Positions 50,396-59,041 of a stretch of 64,000 nucleotides of DNA are shown here, one piece after another. This DNA is from Bordetella genomosp. 10. GTDB lineage: Bacteria; Pseudomonadota; Gammaproteobacteria; Burkholderiales; Burkholderiaceae_B. Under the pieces are notes generated by a model. The model worked only from the letters and a program-made list of their open reading frames with translations, made no database searches and was not told the DNA's origin. The translations under genes were made by a program, and so were the position numbers. The stretch's first letter is position 1. Every line of letters starts with the position of its first letter. The DNA is taken from the NCBI RefSeq assembly GCF_002261225.1, contig NZ_NEVM01000005.1:2790001-2854000 (forward strand), in the 5' to 3' direction.

Positions 50396-51568
50396 ATGTT
50401 GTTATTGGAGGTCGACGGCAAGCGGCTGTTCCGCGCGGCCGGCATCGCCACGCCTGAAGGCGTATTGCTGGCCGAGGCGGCGCCGCCCGCATCCCTGCCC
50501 GGCGCGGGCCCCTGGATCGCCAAGGCCCAGGTGCCCGTGGGCGGCCGCGGCAAGGCCGGCGGCGTGCTGCCCGTGGCCGGCCTCCAGGCGCTGCCCGAGG
50601 CGCTCGGCAAGCTGCTGGGACTGGAGATCAAGGGCTGCGTCACGCGCGAAGTCCTGGTCGAGGAAGTGGCGGCGGGCGACGAGCACTATCTGTCCATCAT
50701 GGTCGACGCCGGCGCCGGCGGCATCCGCCTGATGCACACCGCGCACGGCGGCATGAACGTCGAATCCCACGCCCCCGCCGGCGATGGCTTCGACGAACTG
50801 CTGCCGCTGGACCGGCAAGCGGTCGCGTCCGCCATTTCCCGGCTGGTCCAGCGCCAGCCGGCAACGCTGCGCGACGGGCTGCAAGCAACGGCATCCCGGC
50901 TGGCCGACCTGTTCTTCGAGCGCCAGTTGATGCTGGCCGAGATCAATCCGCTGTTCGCCCTGCCGGATGGCCGTTTCGTCGCCGGGGATGCCAAGGTCGT
51001 CATCGACATGAACGCCCTGCCCGCGCAGCCGGAACTGCGCGAGCTCATCGAACGGGGACGCGAGCGCTATCCCGATGCCTGGCGCAAGCTGGCCGAGGAC
51101 TTCGATTTCGTCGAGATCGACCGCCAGGGCCAGGTCGGCCTGGTGACCACCGGCGCCGGCCTTTCGATGATGCTGATCGACGAAATGGTCGGCCGCGGAC
51201 TCAAGCCCTTCAATTTCTGCGACATGCGCACGGGCCAGATGCGCGGCAGTCCCGCGCGCCTGCTGCGCATCTTCGACTGGCTGGAAGCGGCGCCGGACGT
51301 GCGCGTGGTGCTGGTGAACATCTTCGCCGGCATCACCGACCTGTCCGAGTTCACGCAACTGCTGATCGACGCGCTGCACGAACGGGCCGCTTTCCGCCGC
51401 CCCATCGTGGCGCGCCTGGTGGGCAATGGCGAGGCGGCGGCGCGGCGCATCGTCGCCGCCCATCCGGATCTCCACATACGCTTCGAGCCCGACCTGGAAC
51501 GCGCCATCGCGCTGACGGCCGAGCTGCTGGCCAACCCGCTTCCGTCCCGGGCAAATCATGCTGCTTGA
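50396..51568 (+). CDS. ADP-forming acyl-CoA synthetase beta subunit (SucC/MtkA-like)
   Basis: A 390-residue ATP-grasp protein of the succinyl-CoA synthetase beta family. KAQVPVGGRGKAGGV (43-57) is the conserved nucleotide-binding loop, MLAEINPLFALPDGRFVAGD and TTGAGLSMMLIDEMV match SucC landmarks, and VVLVNIFAGITDLSEF is the CoA-ligase region. The enzyme joins a carboxylate to CoA with ATP. It overlaps the alpha gene by 11 nt. Because a housekeeping sucCD would be elsewhere, this copy probably activates the pathway's own acid. Confidence 0.9.
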   Translation: MLLLEVDGKRLFRAAGIATPEGVLLAEAAPPASLPGAGPWIAKAQVPVGGRGKAGGVLPVAGLQALPEALGKLLGLEIKGCVTREVLVEEVAAGDEHYLSIMVDAGAGGIRLMHTAHGGMNVESHAPAGDGFDELLPLDRQAVASAISRLVQRQPATLRDGLQATASRLADLFFERQLMLAEINPLFALPDGRFVAGDAKVVIDMNALPAQPELRELIERGRERYPDAWRKLAEDFDFVEIDRQGQVGLVTTGAGLSMMLIDEMVGRGLKPFNFCDMRTGQMRGSPARLLRIFDWLEAAPDVRVVLVNIFAGITDLSEFTQLLIDALHERAAFRRPIVARLVGNGEAAARRIVAAHPDLHIRFEPDLERAIALTAELLANPLPSRANHAA

Positions 51569-52421
51569 TCTGAACGAAGAAACCCCTGTCATCGTGCAAG
51601 GCATATCCGGCCGCATGGGCCAGAAGCACGCCGCGCTGATGCAGCGCTACGGCACGCGCATCGTGGGCGGCACGGGCCGCGTCAAGCCGGGAGAGACCTC
51701 GGACTTCCCCGTGTTCGCCGATTGCGCGCAGGCCGTGCGGGCCACTGGCGCCGTCGCCAGCATCGCGCTGGTGCCGCCGGCGGCGACGCTGGCCGCCGTC
51801 GCCGAGGCCGCGGAAGCCGGCATCGCCGTGATCGTGACGGTGGCCGAAGGCGTGCCCGTGCACGATGCCCTGCGCATCCGCGCCCTGGCCCGGTCGGCCG
51901 GCATGCATTGGCTCGGCGCGTCCACGCCGGGACTGTGCATCCCGGGCAGGATCAAGATGGGTTTCCTGCCCGACGTGTCGCTGAAGCCGGGGCGGATAGG
52001 CATCATGTCCAAGAGCGGCACGCTTTCCTACGAGGTGGGCTGGCGCATGGCGGCCATCGGCTTGGGGCAAAGCGCGTGGATAGGCGTGGGCGGCGACCCC
52101 GTGAAAGGCACCCGCTTCGCGGACCTGGCCCCGGGCTTCGCCAGCGATCCGCGCACGGACGCCGTGGTGCTGGTCGGGGAAATCGGCGGCAACGAGGAAG
52201 AAGAATTCGCCGACGCCTGGCAAGCCCTGGGCAGCCCCAAGCCCGTCCACGCGCTGATCGCCGGCGCGCAGGCCAAGGAAGGCATCAGCATGGGCCACGC
52301 CGGCGCCATGATCATGGGCGAACAGGGTTCGCTGCTGTCCAAGCAGCGCAGCCTGCGCGCCGCGGGGGCACGCGTGTACGACACCGTGCAGTCGCTCATC
52401 GACAGCCTGGCCGCATCCTAG
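51558..52421 (+). CDS. ADP-forming acyl-CoA synthetase alpha subunit (SucD/MtkB-like)
   Basis: A 287-residue partner of the beta subunit. VIVQGISGRMGQKHA is the CoA-binding start, SKSGTLSYEVGWRM the family motif, and the phospho-histidine lies at His247 in SMGHAGAMI. ATP hydrolysis passes through this phospho-His to acyl phosphate. It overlaps the beta gene by 11 nt, which suits a 1:1 complex. Substrate unknown; succinate, malate or a substituted dicarboxylate are possible. Confidence 0.92.
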   Translation: MLLDLNEETPVIVQGISGRMGQKHAALMQRYGTRIVGGTGRVKPGETSDFPVFADCAQAVRATGAVASIALVPPAATLAAVAEAAEAGIAVIVTVAEGVPVHDALRIRALARSAGMHWLGASTPGLCIPGRIKMGFLPDVSLKPGRIGIMSKSGTLSYEVGWRMAAIGLGQSAWIGVGGDPVKGTRFADLAPGFASDPRTDAVVLVGEIGGNEEEEFADAWQALGSPKPVHALIAGAQAKEGISMGHAGAMIMGEQGSLLSKQRSLRAAGARVYDTVQSLIDSLAAS

Positions 52422-52431
52422 GAGCAACGCC

Positions 52432-53856
52432 ATGCGCATACCAGAGAAGGCGGCGCTGTATATCGACGGCGAGTGGGTGGACACGGACAGGCGCCGTCCG
52501 GCCGTCAATCCGTATACGGGCGAGGAAATCGCCACCGTCTGCGAATGCCCGCCAGCGCTGCTGTCCCGGGCGCTGGCCGCGGCGGCGCGGGGCGCGGCCG
52601 ACATCGCGGCGATGGCGGCGCGCGAGCGCGCGAGCCTGATACGCCAGGCCGCCGCCGCCGTGCGCGGCCACGCCGACGAACTGGCCCATCTCATGGCCGT
52701 GGAGACCGGCAAGCCGCTTGCCGACGGCCGCACCGAGGCCTTGCGCAGCGCCGAAACGCTGGAGCTTTCCGCCGAGGAAGGTCTGCGCATCGAAGGCGCG
52801 CACATCCCCATGGAAAGCAGCGCCATCGGCGCCGGCAAGATCGGCGTGAGCCTGCGCTTTCCCGTCGGCGTGGTGGCGGCCATCACCCCCTTCAACGCGC
52901 CGGTCAACCTGACCGCCCACAAGCTGGGCCCGGCCTGGGCCGCGGGCAACGCCGTGGTTCTCAAGTCCTCCCCCATGGCCGCGCTGACCCTGCAGCGATA
53001 TGTCGAGATCCTGGCGCAGGCGGGCATCCCGCCGGGCTGGCTGCAATCGATCCAGGGCGACGAAGCGGCGATCGGCCTGCTGCGGGCGCCCGAGGTCGAC
53101 TTCATTTCCTTCACGGGTTCGAGCCGGATCGGCGAACAGGTGAAAGCCGGCAGCGGCCTGAAGCGGGTCGCGCTGGAACTGGGCGGCAATGGCTACACCA
53201 TCGTCGCGCCGGACGCCGACCTGGAAGAAGCGGCGCGGACCTGCGCGCGCAACGGCATGCGCCTGGCGGGCCAAAGCTGCATCTCGGTGCAGAACGTGTG
53301 CGTGCACAGGTCGATATACGAAGAATTCGCGCGCAGGGTCGCATACCACGCGTCGACGCTGCGGGCGGGCGACCCGCTGGACGCCGCGACGGACGTGGGG
53401 CCCGTCATCAACGCGCATTCCGCCGGACGCATCCAGGGCCTGGTGGACGATGCGGTGCGGTCCGGCGCGCGGCTCATGCTCGGCGGAACGCATCGCGGCG
53501 CATTGGTGCAACCGACGGTGCTGGCCGACGTGCCCGCGGCATGCCATGCGGTGCGCGGCGAAATCTTCGGGCCGGTGGTGGCGTTGATGCCCTACGACGA
53601 CATCCAGGCCGTGTTCTCGCAGATAAACGCCGGACCGTTCGGCCTGCAAGCCGGCATTTTCACAGCCTCGCTGCCCCTGGCGCTGGAGGCGGCCAGGAAG
53701 CTGCGCATGGGCGCGGTCATCGTCAACGGCTCCTCCACCTGGCGCTCCGACCAGGCCCCCTATGGCGGCGTCAAGGCCAGCGGCATCGGCCGCGAGGGGC
53801 CGCGCTTCGCCATCCGCGAAATGACCGAGGAGAGATTCGTCGTGTTCAACGCATGA
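52432..53856 (+). CDS. NAD(P)-dependent aldehyde dehydrogenase
   Basis: A 474-residue ALDH-superfamily enzyme. ITPFNAPVNLTAHKLGPAWA is the coenzyme region, ISFTGSSRIGEQ the Rossmann loop, catalytic Glu249 in LELGGNGYT and catalytic Cys283 in GQSCISVQ. It oxidises an aldehyde to the acid. It lies 10 nt after the ligase alpha gene and 37 nt before the thiamine-diphosphate enzyme, which could supply the aldehyde by decarboxylation. Confidence 0.92.
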   Translation: MRIPEKAALYIDGEWVDTDRRRPAVNPYTGEEIATVCECPPALLSRALAAAARGAADIAAMAARERASLIRQAAAAVRGHADELAHLMAVETGKPLADGRTEALRSAETLELSAEEGLRIEGAHIPMESSAIGAGKIGVSLRFPVGVVAAITPFNAPVNLTAHKLGPAWAAGNAVVLKSSPMAALTLQRYVEILAQAGIPPGWLQSIQGDEAAIGLLRAPEVDFISFTGSSRIGEQVKAGSGLKRVALELGGNGYTIVAPDADLEEAARTCARNGMRLAGQSCISVQNVCVHRSIYEEFARRVAYHASTLRAGDPLDAATDVGPVINAHSAGRIQGLVDDAVRSGARLMLGGTHRGALVQPTVLADVPAACHAVRGEIFGPVVALMPYDDIQAVFSQINAGPFGLQAGIFTASLPLALEAARKLRMGAVIVNGSSTWRSDQAPYGGVKASGIGREGPRFAIREMTEERFVVFNA

Positions 53857-53893
53857 CGACACTCGCGCACGGAAACAGCCAGGAAAAAACATC

Positions 53894-55678
53894 ATGTCCA
53901 ACACGAGCAAAGGGTCCGGGATCATCGTCGATCACCTGATCGCGGAAAAAGTGCCTTTCCTTTTCGGGCTTTGCGGCCATGGCATCGTGGGCTTGATGGA
54001 CGCGGCCCGCGACCGGCAGGACCGCATCCGCACGGTGTCCGTGCACAACGAGCAGATCGCCGGTTTCGCCGCGGACGCCTACTATCGCGTCACCGGCCAG
54101 CCCGCCGCGACCTTCACGTCCTGCGGTCCCGGCTCGATCAACATCCAGATGGCCATCGCCAATGCGATGTTCGATTCGTCGGCCGTGTTCGCCATCACCG
54201 GCAATATTCCCACCCAGCAATTCAACAAGGGGCCCTTCCAGGAACTGGTGCATCACCACCAGGCCGACTTCGTCACGGCCATGCGCCCCTACGTCAAGCG
54301 CAGCTTCCAGGCCACGCGCGCCGACATGCTGCCGGCCATGATGCGGCAGGCCTATACCGCCATGCTGGCGGGCCGTCCCGGACCGGTGCACCTGGACGTG
54401 CCCTTCAATGTGTTCGAGGAAACCGCGGCGCACGAACCGGCCCGGCCGCATGGGCAGCGCCTGGACTACCGCGCCGCCGTGCCGCCCGGCGCCATGGCGC
54501 GCGTGCTCGACCTGCTGGGCCAGGCCGAACGGCCGCTCATTCTCGCCGGCCATGGCTGCCTGGTCGGGCGCGCCGGCCAGGCCTTGTCCGAGGCCAGCAA
54601 GGCGTTGAACGTGCCCGTGGCGACGACGCCGCAGGGCAAGGGCATCCTCGACGACGCCAACCCGCTCTACCTGGGACCGACCGGCCGCGACGGCGGCTAT
54701 CCGGGCAACCGGGCCGCGCGCGGCTGCGACGTGCTGCTGGCCGTGGGCACCCGTTTCGGCGACCGCGGCACCAGCAGTTGGGCCGAGGGCGTGACCCACG
54801 GCGCGCGCACGCGCATCGTCCATATCGACATCGACCCGAACGTGCTGGGACGCAATTTCGATACGGAACTGGGCCTGGTGGCGGACGCGTCGAGCTTTTT
54901 CGAACAATTGGCCGACGCCGTCCGCGCCCGTCCCCTGCCCGACAGCCAGGCCAGGCGCGACTGGCTGTCCGCCACGGCGAAATGGCGCGCCCTGTGGCAG
55001 GAAGCGCTCGGCCCGGGCCGCGGCAGCGACGCGACGCCGATCCATCCGGGCCGGGTCGTGGCGGAGCTGGCCGGCGTCGTGCCGCGCGACGCCGTGGTGC
55101 TCTCCGATATCGGGCAACACCATAGCTGGATGGTGCAGCAGTGGCCGGTGCGCGACCCCGGTCGGTTCCTGCAATCGGGCGGCTCGGCCACCATGGGCTT
55201 CGGCGTGGGCGGCGCCATCGGCGCGCAGTTCGCCGCGCCGGATCGCAAGGTCGTGGCGGTGGTGGGCGACGGCGGCATGCTGATGCACGCGAGCGCGGTC
55301 GCCACCGCGGCCGAATACGGCCTGCCCATCGTCTGGGTGGTATGGAACAACAAGGGCTACGTCTCGATCCGCGACCTGCAGAAAGGCTTCTTCGGCAAGG
55401 ACCGCGAATTCGCCACGCGCTTCCGCGACCGTGGCACCGAAGGAGACCTGTTCAGCACCGATTACGCCGTGCTGGCCCAGGCAATGGGCGCGCACGGCGT
55501 TCGCGTGGAGCGGCCCGGCGACCTGGCCGAACAGGTGCGCTGCGCGCTCGCCCGGGACCAGCCGACCGTCCTGGACGTGCGCGTCGATGCCAATGCCCAT
55601 CGGTACACAGCCGGCGCGTGGGACATGCCGCCCCTGACCGGCCCCAGGCCGGATTTCGATCCGGATCCACAGCCATGA
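53894..55678 (+). CDS. thiamine-diphosphate-dependent decarboxylase/carboligase
   Basis: A 594-residue enzyme of the acetolactate synthase / benzoylformate decarboxylase superfamily. The activating glutamate is in VHNEQIAGFAADAYY; SCGPGSINIQMAIANA follows. The cofactor motif runs from G458-DGG to WNNKGY (N485-N486). PHGQRLDYR begins the central domain. No regulatory subunit gene is nearby, so biosynthetic acetolactate synthase is less likely than a catabolic 2-oxo-acid decarboxylase or lyase. It sits between the ALDH and a Bug receptor. Confidence 0.88.
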   Translation: MSNTSKGSGIIVDHLIAEKVPFLFGLCGHGIVGLMDAARDRQDRIRTVSVHNEQIAGFAADAYYRVTGQPAATFTSCGPGSINIQMAIANAMFDSSAVFAITGNIPTQQFNKGPFQELVHHHQADFVTAMRPYVKRSFQATRADMLPAMMRQAYTAMLAGRPGPVHLDVPFNVFEETAAHEPARPHGQRLDYRAAVPPGAMARVLDLLGQAERPLILAGHGCLVGRAGQALSEASKALNVPVATTPQGKGILDDANPLYLGPTGRDGGYPGNRAARGCDVLLAVGTRFGDRGTSSWAEGVTHGARTRIVHIDIDPNVLGRNFDTELGLVADASSFFEQLADAVRARPLPDSQARRDWLSATAKWRALWQEALGPGRGSDATPIHPGRVVAELAGVVPRDAVVLSDIGQHHSWMVQQWPVRDPGRFLQSGGSATMGFGVGGAIGAQFAAPDRKVVAVVGDGGMLMHASAVATAAEYGLPIVWVVWNNKGYVSIRDLQKGFFGKDREFATRFRDRGTEGDLFSTDYAVLAQAMGAHGVRVERPGDLAEQVRCALARDQPTVLDVRVDANAHRYTAGAWDMPPLTGPRPDFDPDPQP

Positions 55679-55733
55679 AGTGATTCCAGAAGCGCCGCCC
55701 ATGAAGCGCCGGGCCATCATCGAGGAGACTAAG

Positions 55734-56702
55734 GTGAAGACATCCAGAAGGACTTTCATTGCGTATGCAGTGGCCGCTGGCATGCTGGGGCCCGGCATTG
55801 CGCGGGCCGCCTACCCGGAGCGCCCGATCACCATCGTCGTGCCGCTGGCCGCCGGCGGCGTCACGGACATCGTGGCGCGCTACGTCGCCCGGGAACTCAG
55901 CCAGGCGCTGAAGACATCCATCGTCATCGAGAACCGGCTGGGCGCCGGCGGCGGCGTCGCCGCCGAATATGTCGCCAGGGCCGCTCCCGACGGCTATACC
56001 CTGGTCGCCGGGACCGTCAGTTCGCACGCGATAAACATGTCGCTGTACAAGAACCTGACCTACAACAATCTGCGCGACTTCGCGCCGGTCACCATGCTGG
56101 CGGCCGGGCCCAACCTGCTGGTGGTCCACCCCAGCCTGCACGTCAAGACCGTCGACGAATTGATCGCCTACCTGAAGGCGAATCCCGGCAAGGTCAGCTA
56201 CGGATCGACGGGGGTGGGCACGTCCACGCACGTGCTGGCTGAGTTGTTCAAGATGATGACCGGCACCAGCATGACGCACGTGCCCTACAAGGGCAGCAGC
56301 CAGATGATGACCGACCTGATCGCCGGCCGCGTGCAACTGGCGTTCGACAACATGCCCACCGCCCTGGCCCAGGTGCGCGCCGGCACGCTGGTTCCCCTGG
56401 GCGTCACGTCGGCGGAACGCTGGCCCAAGGAACCCGCCATTCCCACCATCGCCGAGACCCTGCCGAAGTTCGTCGCGACCTCCTGGCAGGGACTGTTCGC
56501 GCCGGCGGGGACGCCGCCCGCCATCGTCGAGCGCCTGTCCGCCGAGGTGCGGAAGATCCTGGAAAGGCCGGAAACCGTAAAGCGCTTCCGCGAGCTGGGC
56601 ACCAACGCCGTCGGCATGGATCCCGCGGCGTTCACCGCCTTCGTGCGCGAAGACACGGCGCGCTGGGCCAAGGTGGTGAAGGAATCGGGTGCCTCCCTAT
56701 GA
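55734..56702 (+). CDS. Bug-family substrate-binding protein with Tat-like signal
   Basis: A 322-residue periplasmic receptor. The N-terminus has KTSRRTFIAYAVAAGMLGPG, matching the SRRxF twin-arginine pattern, with cleavage near IARA. YPERPITIVVPLAAGGVTDI, VIENRLGAGGGVAAEYVAR and THVPYKGSSQMMTDLIAG are Bug landmarks. GTG at 55734 is preceded by GAGGAG and is preferred to ATG codons upstream. It overlaps the next gene by 4 nt (ATGA). It probably binds the carboxylate degraded by this operon. Confidence 0.9.
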   Translation: MKTSRRTFIAYAVAAGMLGPGIARAAYPERPITIVVPLAAGGVTDIVARYVARELSQALKTSIVIENRLGAGGGVAAEYVARAAPDGYTLVAGTVSSHAINMSLYKNLTYNNLRDFAPVTMLAAGPNLLVVHPSLHVKTVDELIAYLKANPGKVSYGSTGVGTSTHVLAELFKMMTGTSMTHVPYKGSSQMMTDLIAGRVQLAFDNMPTALAQVRAGTLVPLGVTSAERWPKEPAIPTIAETLPKFVATSWQGLFAPAGTPPAIVERLSAEVRKILERPETVKRFRELGTNAVGMDPAAFTAFVREDTARWAKVVKESGASL

Positions 56703-57748
56703 AATCCGCGCTCATCGTCGGGGGATCCGGGCTGGTGGGCGGACACCTCCGGCAGGAACTGCTCGCCCGGGGCGGATGGTCCGTCACGGCGACCCAGCGC
56801 GCGGCGCCGCCGCGCCAGCCTGGCGACCATCGCATCGTTCGGCTGGACCTGCTGGACCCGGCCTCGATCGCGCGGGCGATGGACGAGACCCCGCAGGTGT
56901 CGCACGTCTTTTTCCTGGCGCGCGTCTGGCGCCCGGGCTATGTGATCGAGCGCGACGAGAACACCCTGGTGCTGGAACGCCTGCTGGACCGCTTGCAGGA
57001 CCGCCCGGAACTGGAGCACATCCAGCTCATACACGGGCTGAAGTGGTACGGCTCGGTGCAAGGGCCGTTCCGCACGCCGGCACGGGAGACCGACCCCGTG
57101 GCCGGCCGGCATTTCTACTACGAGCAGCGCGTGCTACTCGATGCGCGGCGCCAGGGCCGGCCCTGGCACTGGTCGACCCTGCGTCCGCATTGCGTCAGCG
57201 GCGTGGCGCTGGGCAGTCCCAGCAACGTCATGCTCGGCATGGCCGTCTACGCCACGCTGATGAAGGCTTCCGGCAAGCCATTGGCGTTTCCGGGCAGCGA
57301 GGCGGCGTTCGCGGCGCGGCTGAACTACACCGACGCGCGCCTGCTGGCGCGGGCCATGGCCTGGGCGGCCACGGCCCCCGGGGCGCGCGACCAGGACTTC
57401 AACATCGCCAATGGCGACACCTTCTCGTGGCGCCAGGTCTGGCCCGCCATCGCCCGCTATTTCGGCATGGAAGCGGCGCCGGCGCATCCGGTCAACTTGA
57501 GCCGGGACATGCCGGCGCTGGCCTCGGCCTGGCGTTCGCTGGCCGCGCGGCACGATCTCGCGGAAGCCGACCCGGCGCGGCTGGTGGATTGGAACTTCAT
57601 GGACGCGACGCTCGCCCTGGCATGGGACCAGCCCATGTCCCTGGAAAAGATACGCGCGCACGGCTTTACCGAGACCGTGCACACGCCGGCCATGATCCTC
57701 GACATCTTCGACGCCTATCGCCGGCTAAGGATATTGCCCCTCCCATGA
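56699..57748 (+). CDS. PRISE-type short-chain reductase (NAD-dependent epimerase fold)
   Basis: A 349-residue Rossmann protein. ALIVGGSGLVGGHL binds the cofactor; HGLKWYGS, FYYEQRVLLDARRQ and WSTLRPHCVSGVALG are hallmarks of the PRISE group (progesterone 5-beta-reductase / iridoid synthase-like), which reduces enones with NADPH. The start overlaps the Bug stop and its own stop overlaps the next start (ATGA both), so it belongs firmly to the operon. A carbonyl or activated double bond in the pathway is the probable target. Confidence 0.85.
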   Translation: MKSALIVGGSGLVGGHLRQELLARGGWSVTATQRAAPPRQPGDHRIVRLDLLDPASIARAMDETPQVSHVFFLARVWRPGYVIERDENTLVLERLLDRLQDRPELEHIQLIHGLKWYGSVQGPFRTPARETDPVAGRHFYYEQRVLLDARRQGRPWHWSTLRPHCVSGVALGSPSNVMLGMAVYATLMKASGKPLAFPGSEAAFAARLNYTDARLLARAMAWAATAPGARDQDFNIANGDTFSWRQVWPAIARYFGMEAAPAHPVNLSRDMPALASAWRSLAARHDLAEADPARLVDWNFMDATLALAWDQPMSLEKIRAHGFTETVHTPAMILDIFDAYRRLRILPLP

Positions 57749-58557
57749 ACCGGATCGCCTTCACCACCATCACGGCCGGCGGCTCACTGGCGGAGAAGGC
57801 CAGGGCCATGCGCGCCGCCGGCTTCACCGCCACCGAAATCTGGGCGCGCGACCTGTTCGAGCACCTGGAAGGCCCGGAGGCGGCGCTGGGCTGCCTCGAA
57901 GACGCGGGACTGGCCGTGACCGCCCTGCAGGCGATACGCAACGTGGAAGGCTGTCCGCCCGGCAAGCGGCGCCTGAAGTTCGACATCGCCGAGCGCATGA
58001 TGGACCTGGCATGCCTGGCCGGCACGCCCATGATCACCCTGGCGGCCAATCTCGATCCCCAGGCAAGCGGCACGGCCGCCAACCTGGTGGACGACCTGGG
58101 CCGATTGGCCGAGCTCGCGGCGCGGCGCGGCTTGCGCATCGCCTACGAACCCATCGCCTGGGCGCCGTTCGTGAATACCTGGCGGCAAGGCCTGGCATTG
58201 GTCGAGCAGGTAGGCCACGATGCCCTGGGCCTGCAACTCGACGCGTTCCATGCCTTCGTGCGCGGACTGCCCATCGACCTGGCCGCCATCCCGCCGCAGC
58301 GGCTTTTCCTGGTGGAAGTCAGCGACCTGGTTCCCAGCGGCCTGTCCGCCCGCGAAATCAGCCGGGGACATCGCCTGTTCCCGGGCGAGGGCAGCGCGCC
58401 GGTGCGGGCCTTCGCGCAGGACCTGCGGCGCCACGGCTATGCGGGCGACGTGGTCGTCGAGGTCTTCAACACGGAATACCTCGCGCAGGACCCCGCGTCC
58501 GTCATCGCGCGAGCCTGGCGCAGCATGCAGCCCTTGTTCGGGCCAACCTTTTCTTGA
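57745..58557 (+). CDS. sugar phosphate isomerase/epimerase family TIM-barrel protein
   Basis: A 270-residue protein of the xylose-isomerase-like TIM barrel family. Metal-site blocks: ATEIWARDLFE near the start, ITLAANLDP, GLRIAYEPIAW (Glu), GLQLDAFHAFVRG (Asp and His) and a closing GDVVVEVFN (Glu). Relatives include hydroxypyruvate isomerase, tartronate-semialdehyde and dehydroshikimate enzymes. The ATG at 57745 overlaps the PRISE stop as ATGA. It suggests a hydroxylated or keto intermediate. Confidence 0.87.
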   Translation: MNRIAFTTITAGGSLAEKARAMRAAGFTATEIWARDLFEHLEGPEAALGCLEDAGLAVTALQAIRNVEGCPPGKRRLKFDIAERMMDLACLAGTPMITLAANLDPQASGTAANLVDDLGRLAELAARRGLRIAYEPIAWAPFVNTWRQGLALVEQVGHDALGLQLDAFHAFVRGLPIDLAAIPPQRLFLVEVSDLVPSGLSAREISRGHRLFPGEGSAPVRAFAQDLRRHGYAGDVVVEVFNTEYLAQDPASVIARAWRSMQPLFGPTFS

Positions 58558-58570
58558 GGATGCCTCTTCC

Positions 58571-59023
58571 ATGAAAGCCGCTTTCGATCCCGTGGGCGTG
58601 GCCAGCCGCCGAGGCGTGCTGGGCGACGAGCATGTGTCGTCCCTGCAATCGCAAACCAGCGAATTCGACCAGGCCTGGAACATGTACGTGACCAACGTCA
58701 GTTGGGCCGGCACCTGGTCGAGAAACATCATCGACCGGCCGACATTGAGCCTCATCAGCCTGGCCATGCTGGCCGGCGCGGGGCAGATGGAGGAGTTCGA
58801 ACGCCATGTGCGCAATGCGCTGGAGCGCACCGGCGTGCCCTTGCCGCAATTGCGCGAAGTCCTGCTGCACATAGGCCATTACTGCGGCATCCCCACGGGC
58901 GCCGCCTGCTTCGCCATCGTGCGCAAGGTGATGCGCGAACTGGGCGTCGACGCGGACGCGCGCGACATGCCCGACGTGACGGACGTCTACCGCACCACAC
59001 GGGCCAGCGCGCCCGAATTCTGA
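58571..59023 (+). CDS. carboxymuconolactone decarboxylase (CMD) family protein
   Basis: A 150-residue all-helical protein of the CMD / AhpD fold: RPTLSLISLAMLAGAGQMEE, a central HVRNALERTGVPLPQLREVL, then HIGHYCGIPTGAACFAIV. It lacks the paired CxxC of AhpD, so a decarboxylase or lyase role fits better than a peroxidase one. Starts 13 nt after the isomerase gene. Confidence 0.85.
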   Translation: MKAAFDPVGVASRRGVLGDEHVSSLQSQTSEFDQAWNMYVTNVSWAGTWSRNIIDRPTLSLISLAMLAGAGQMEEFERHVRNALERTGVPLPQLREVLLHIGHYCGIPTGAACFAIVRKVMRELGVDADARDMPDVTDVYRTTRASAPEF

Positions 59024-59041
59024 CCATCGGGAAGGACACTC

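Noticed and set aside
53894..55678. biosynthetic acetolactate synthase large subunit
   Set aside because: No small regulatory subunit gene follows and the setting is a catabolic operon; a decarboxylase or lyase is more likely.
56689..58557. single 622-codon frame spanning the PRISE and isomerase genes
   Set aside because: Only its second half is protein-like; the first half is an off-frame reading of the PRISE gene. The isomerase begins at the ATG at 57745.
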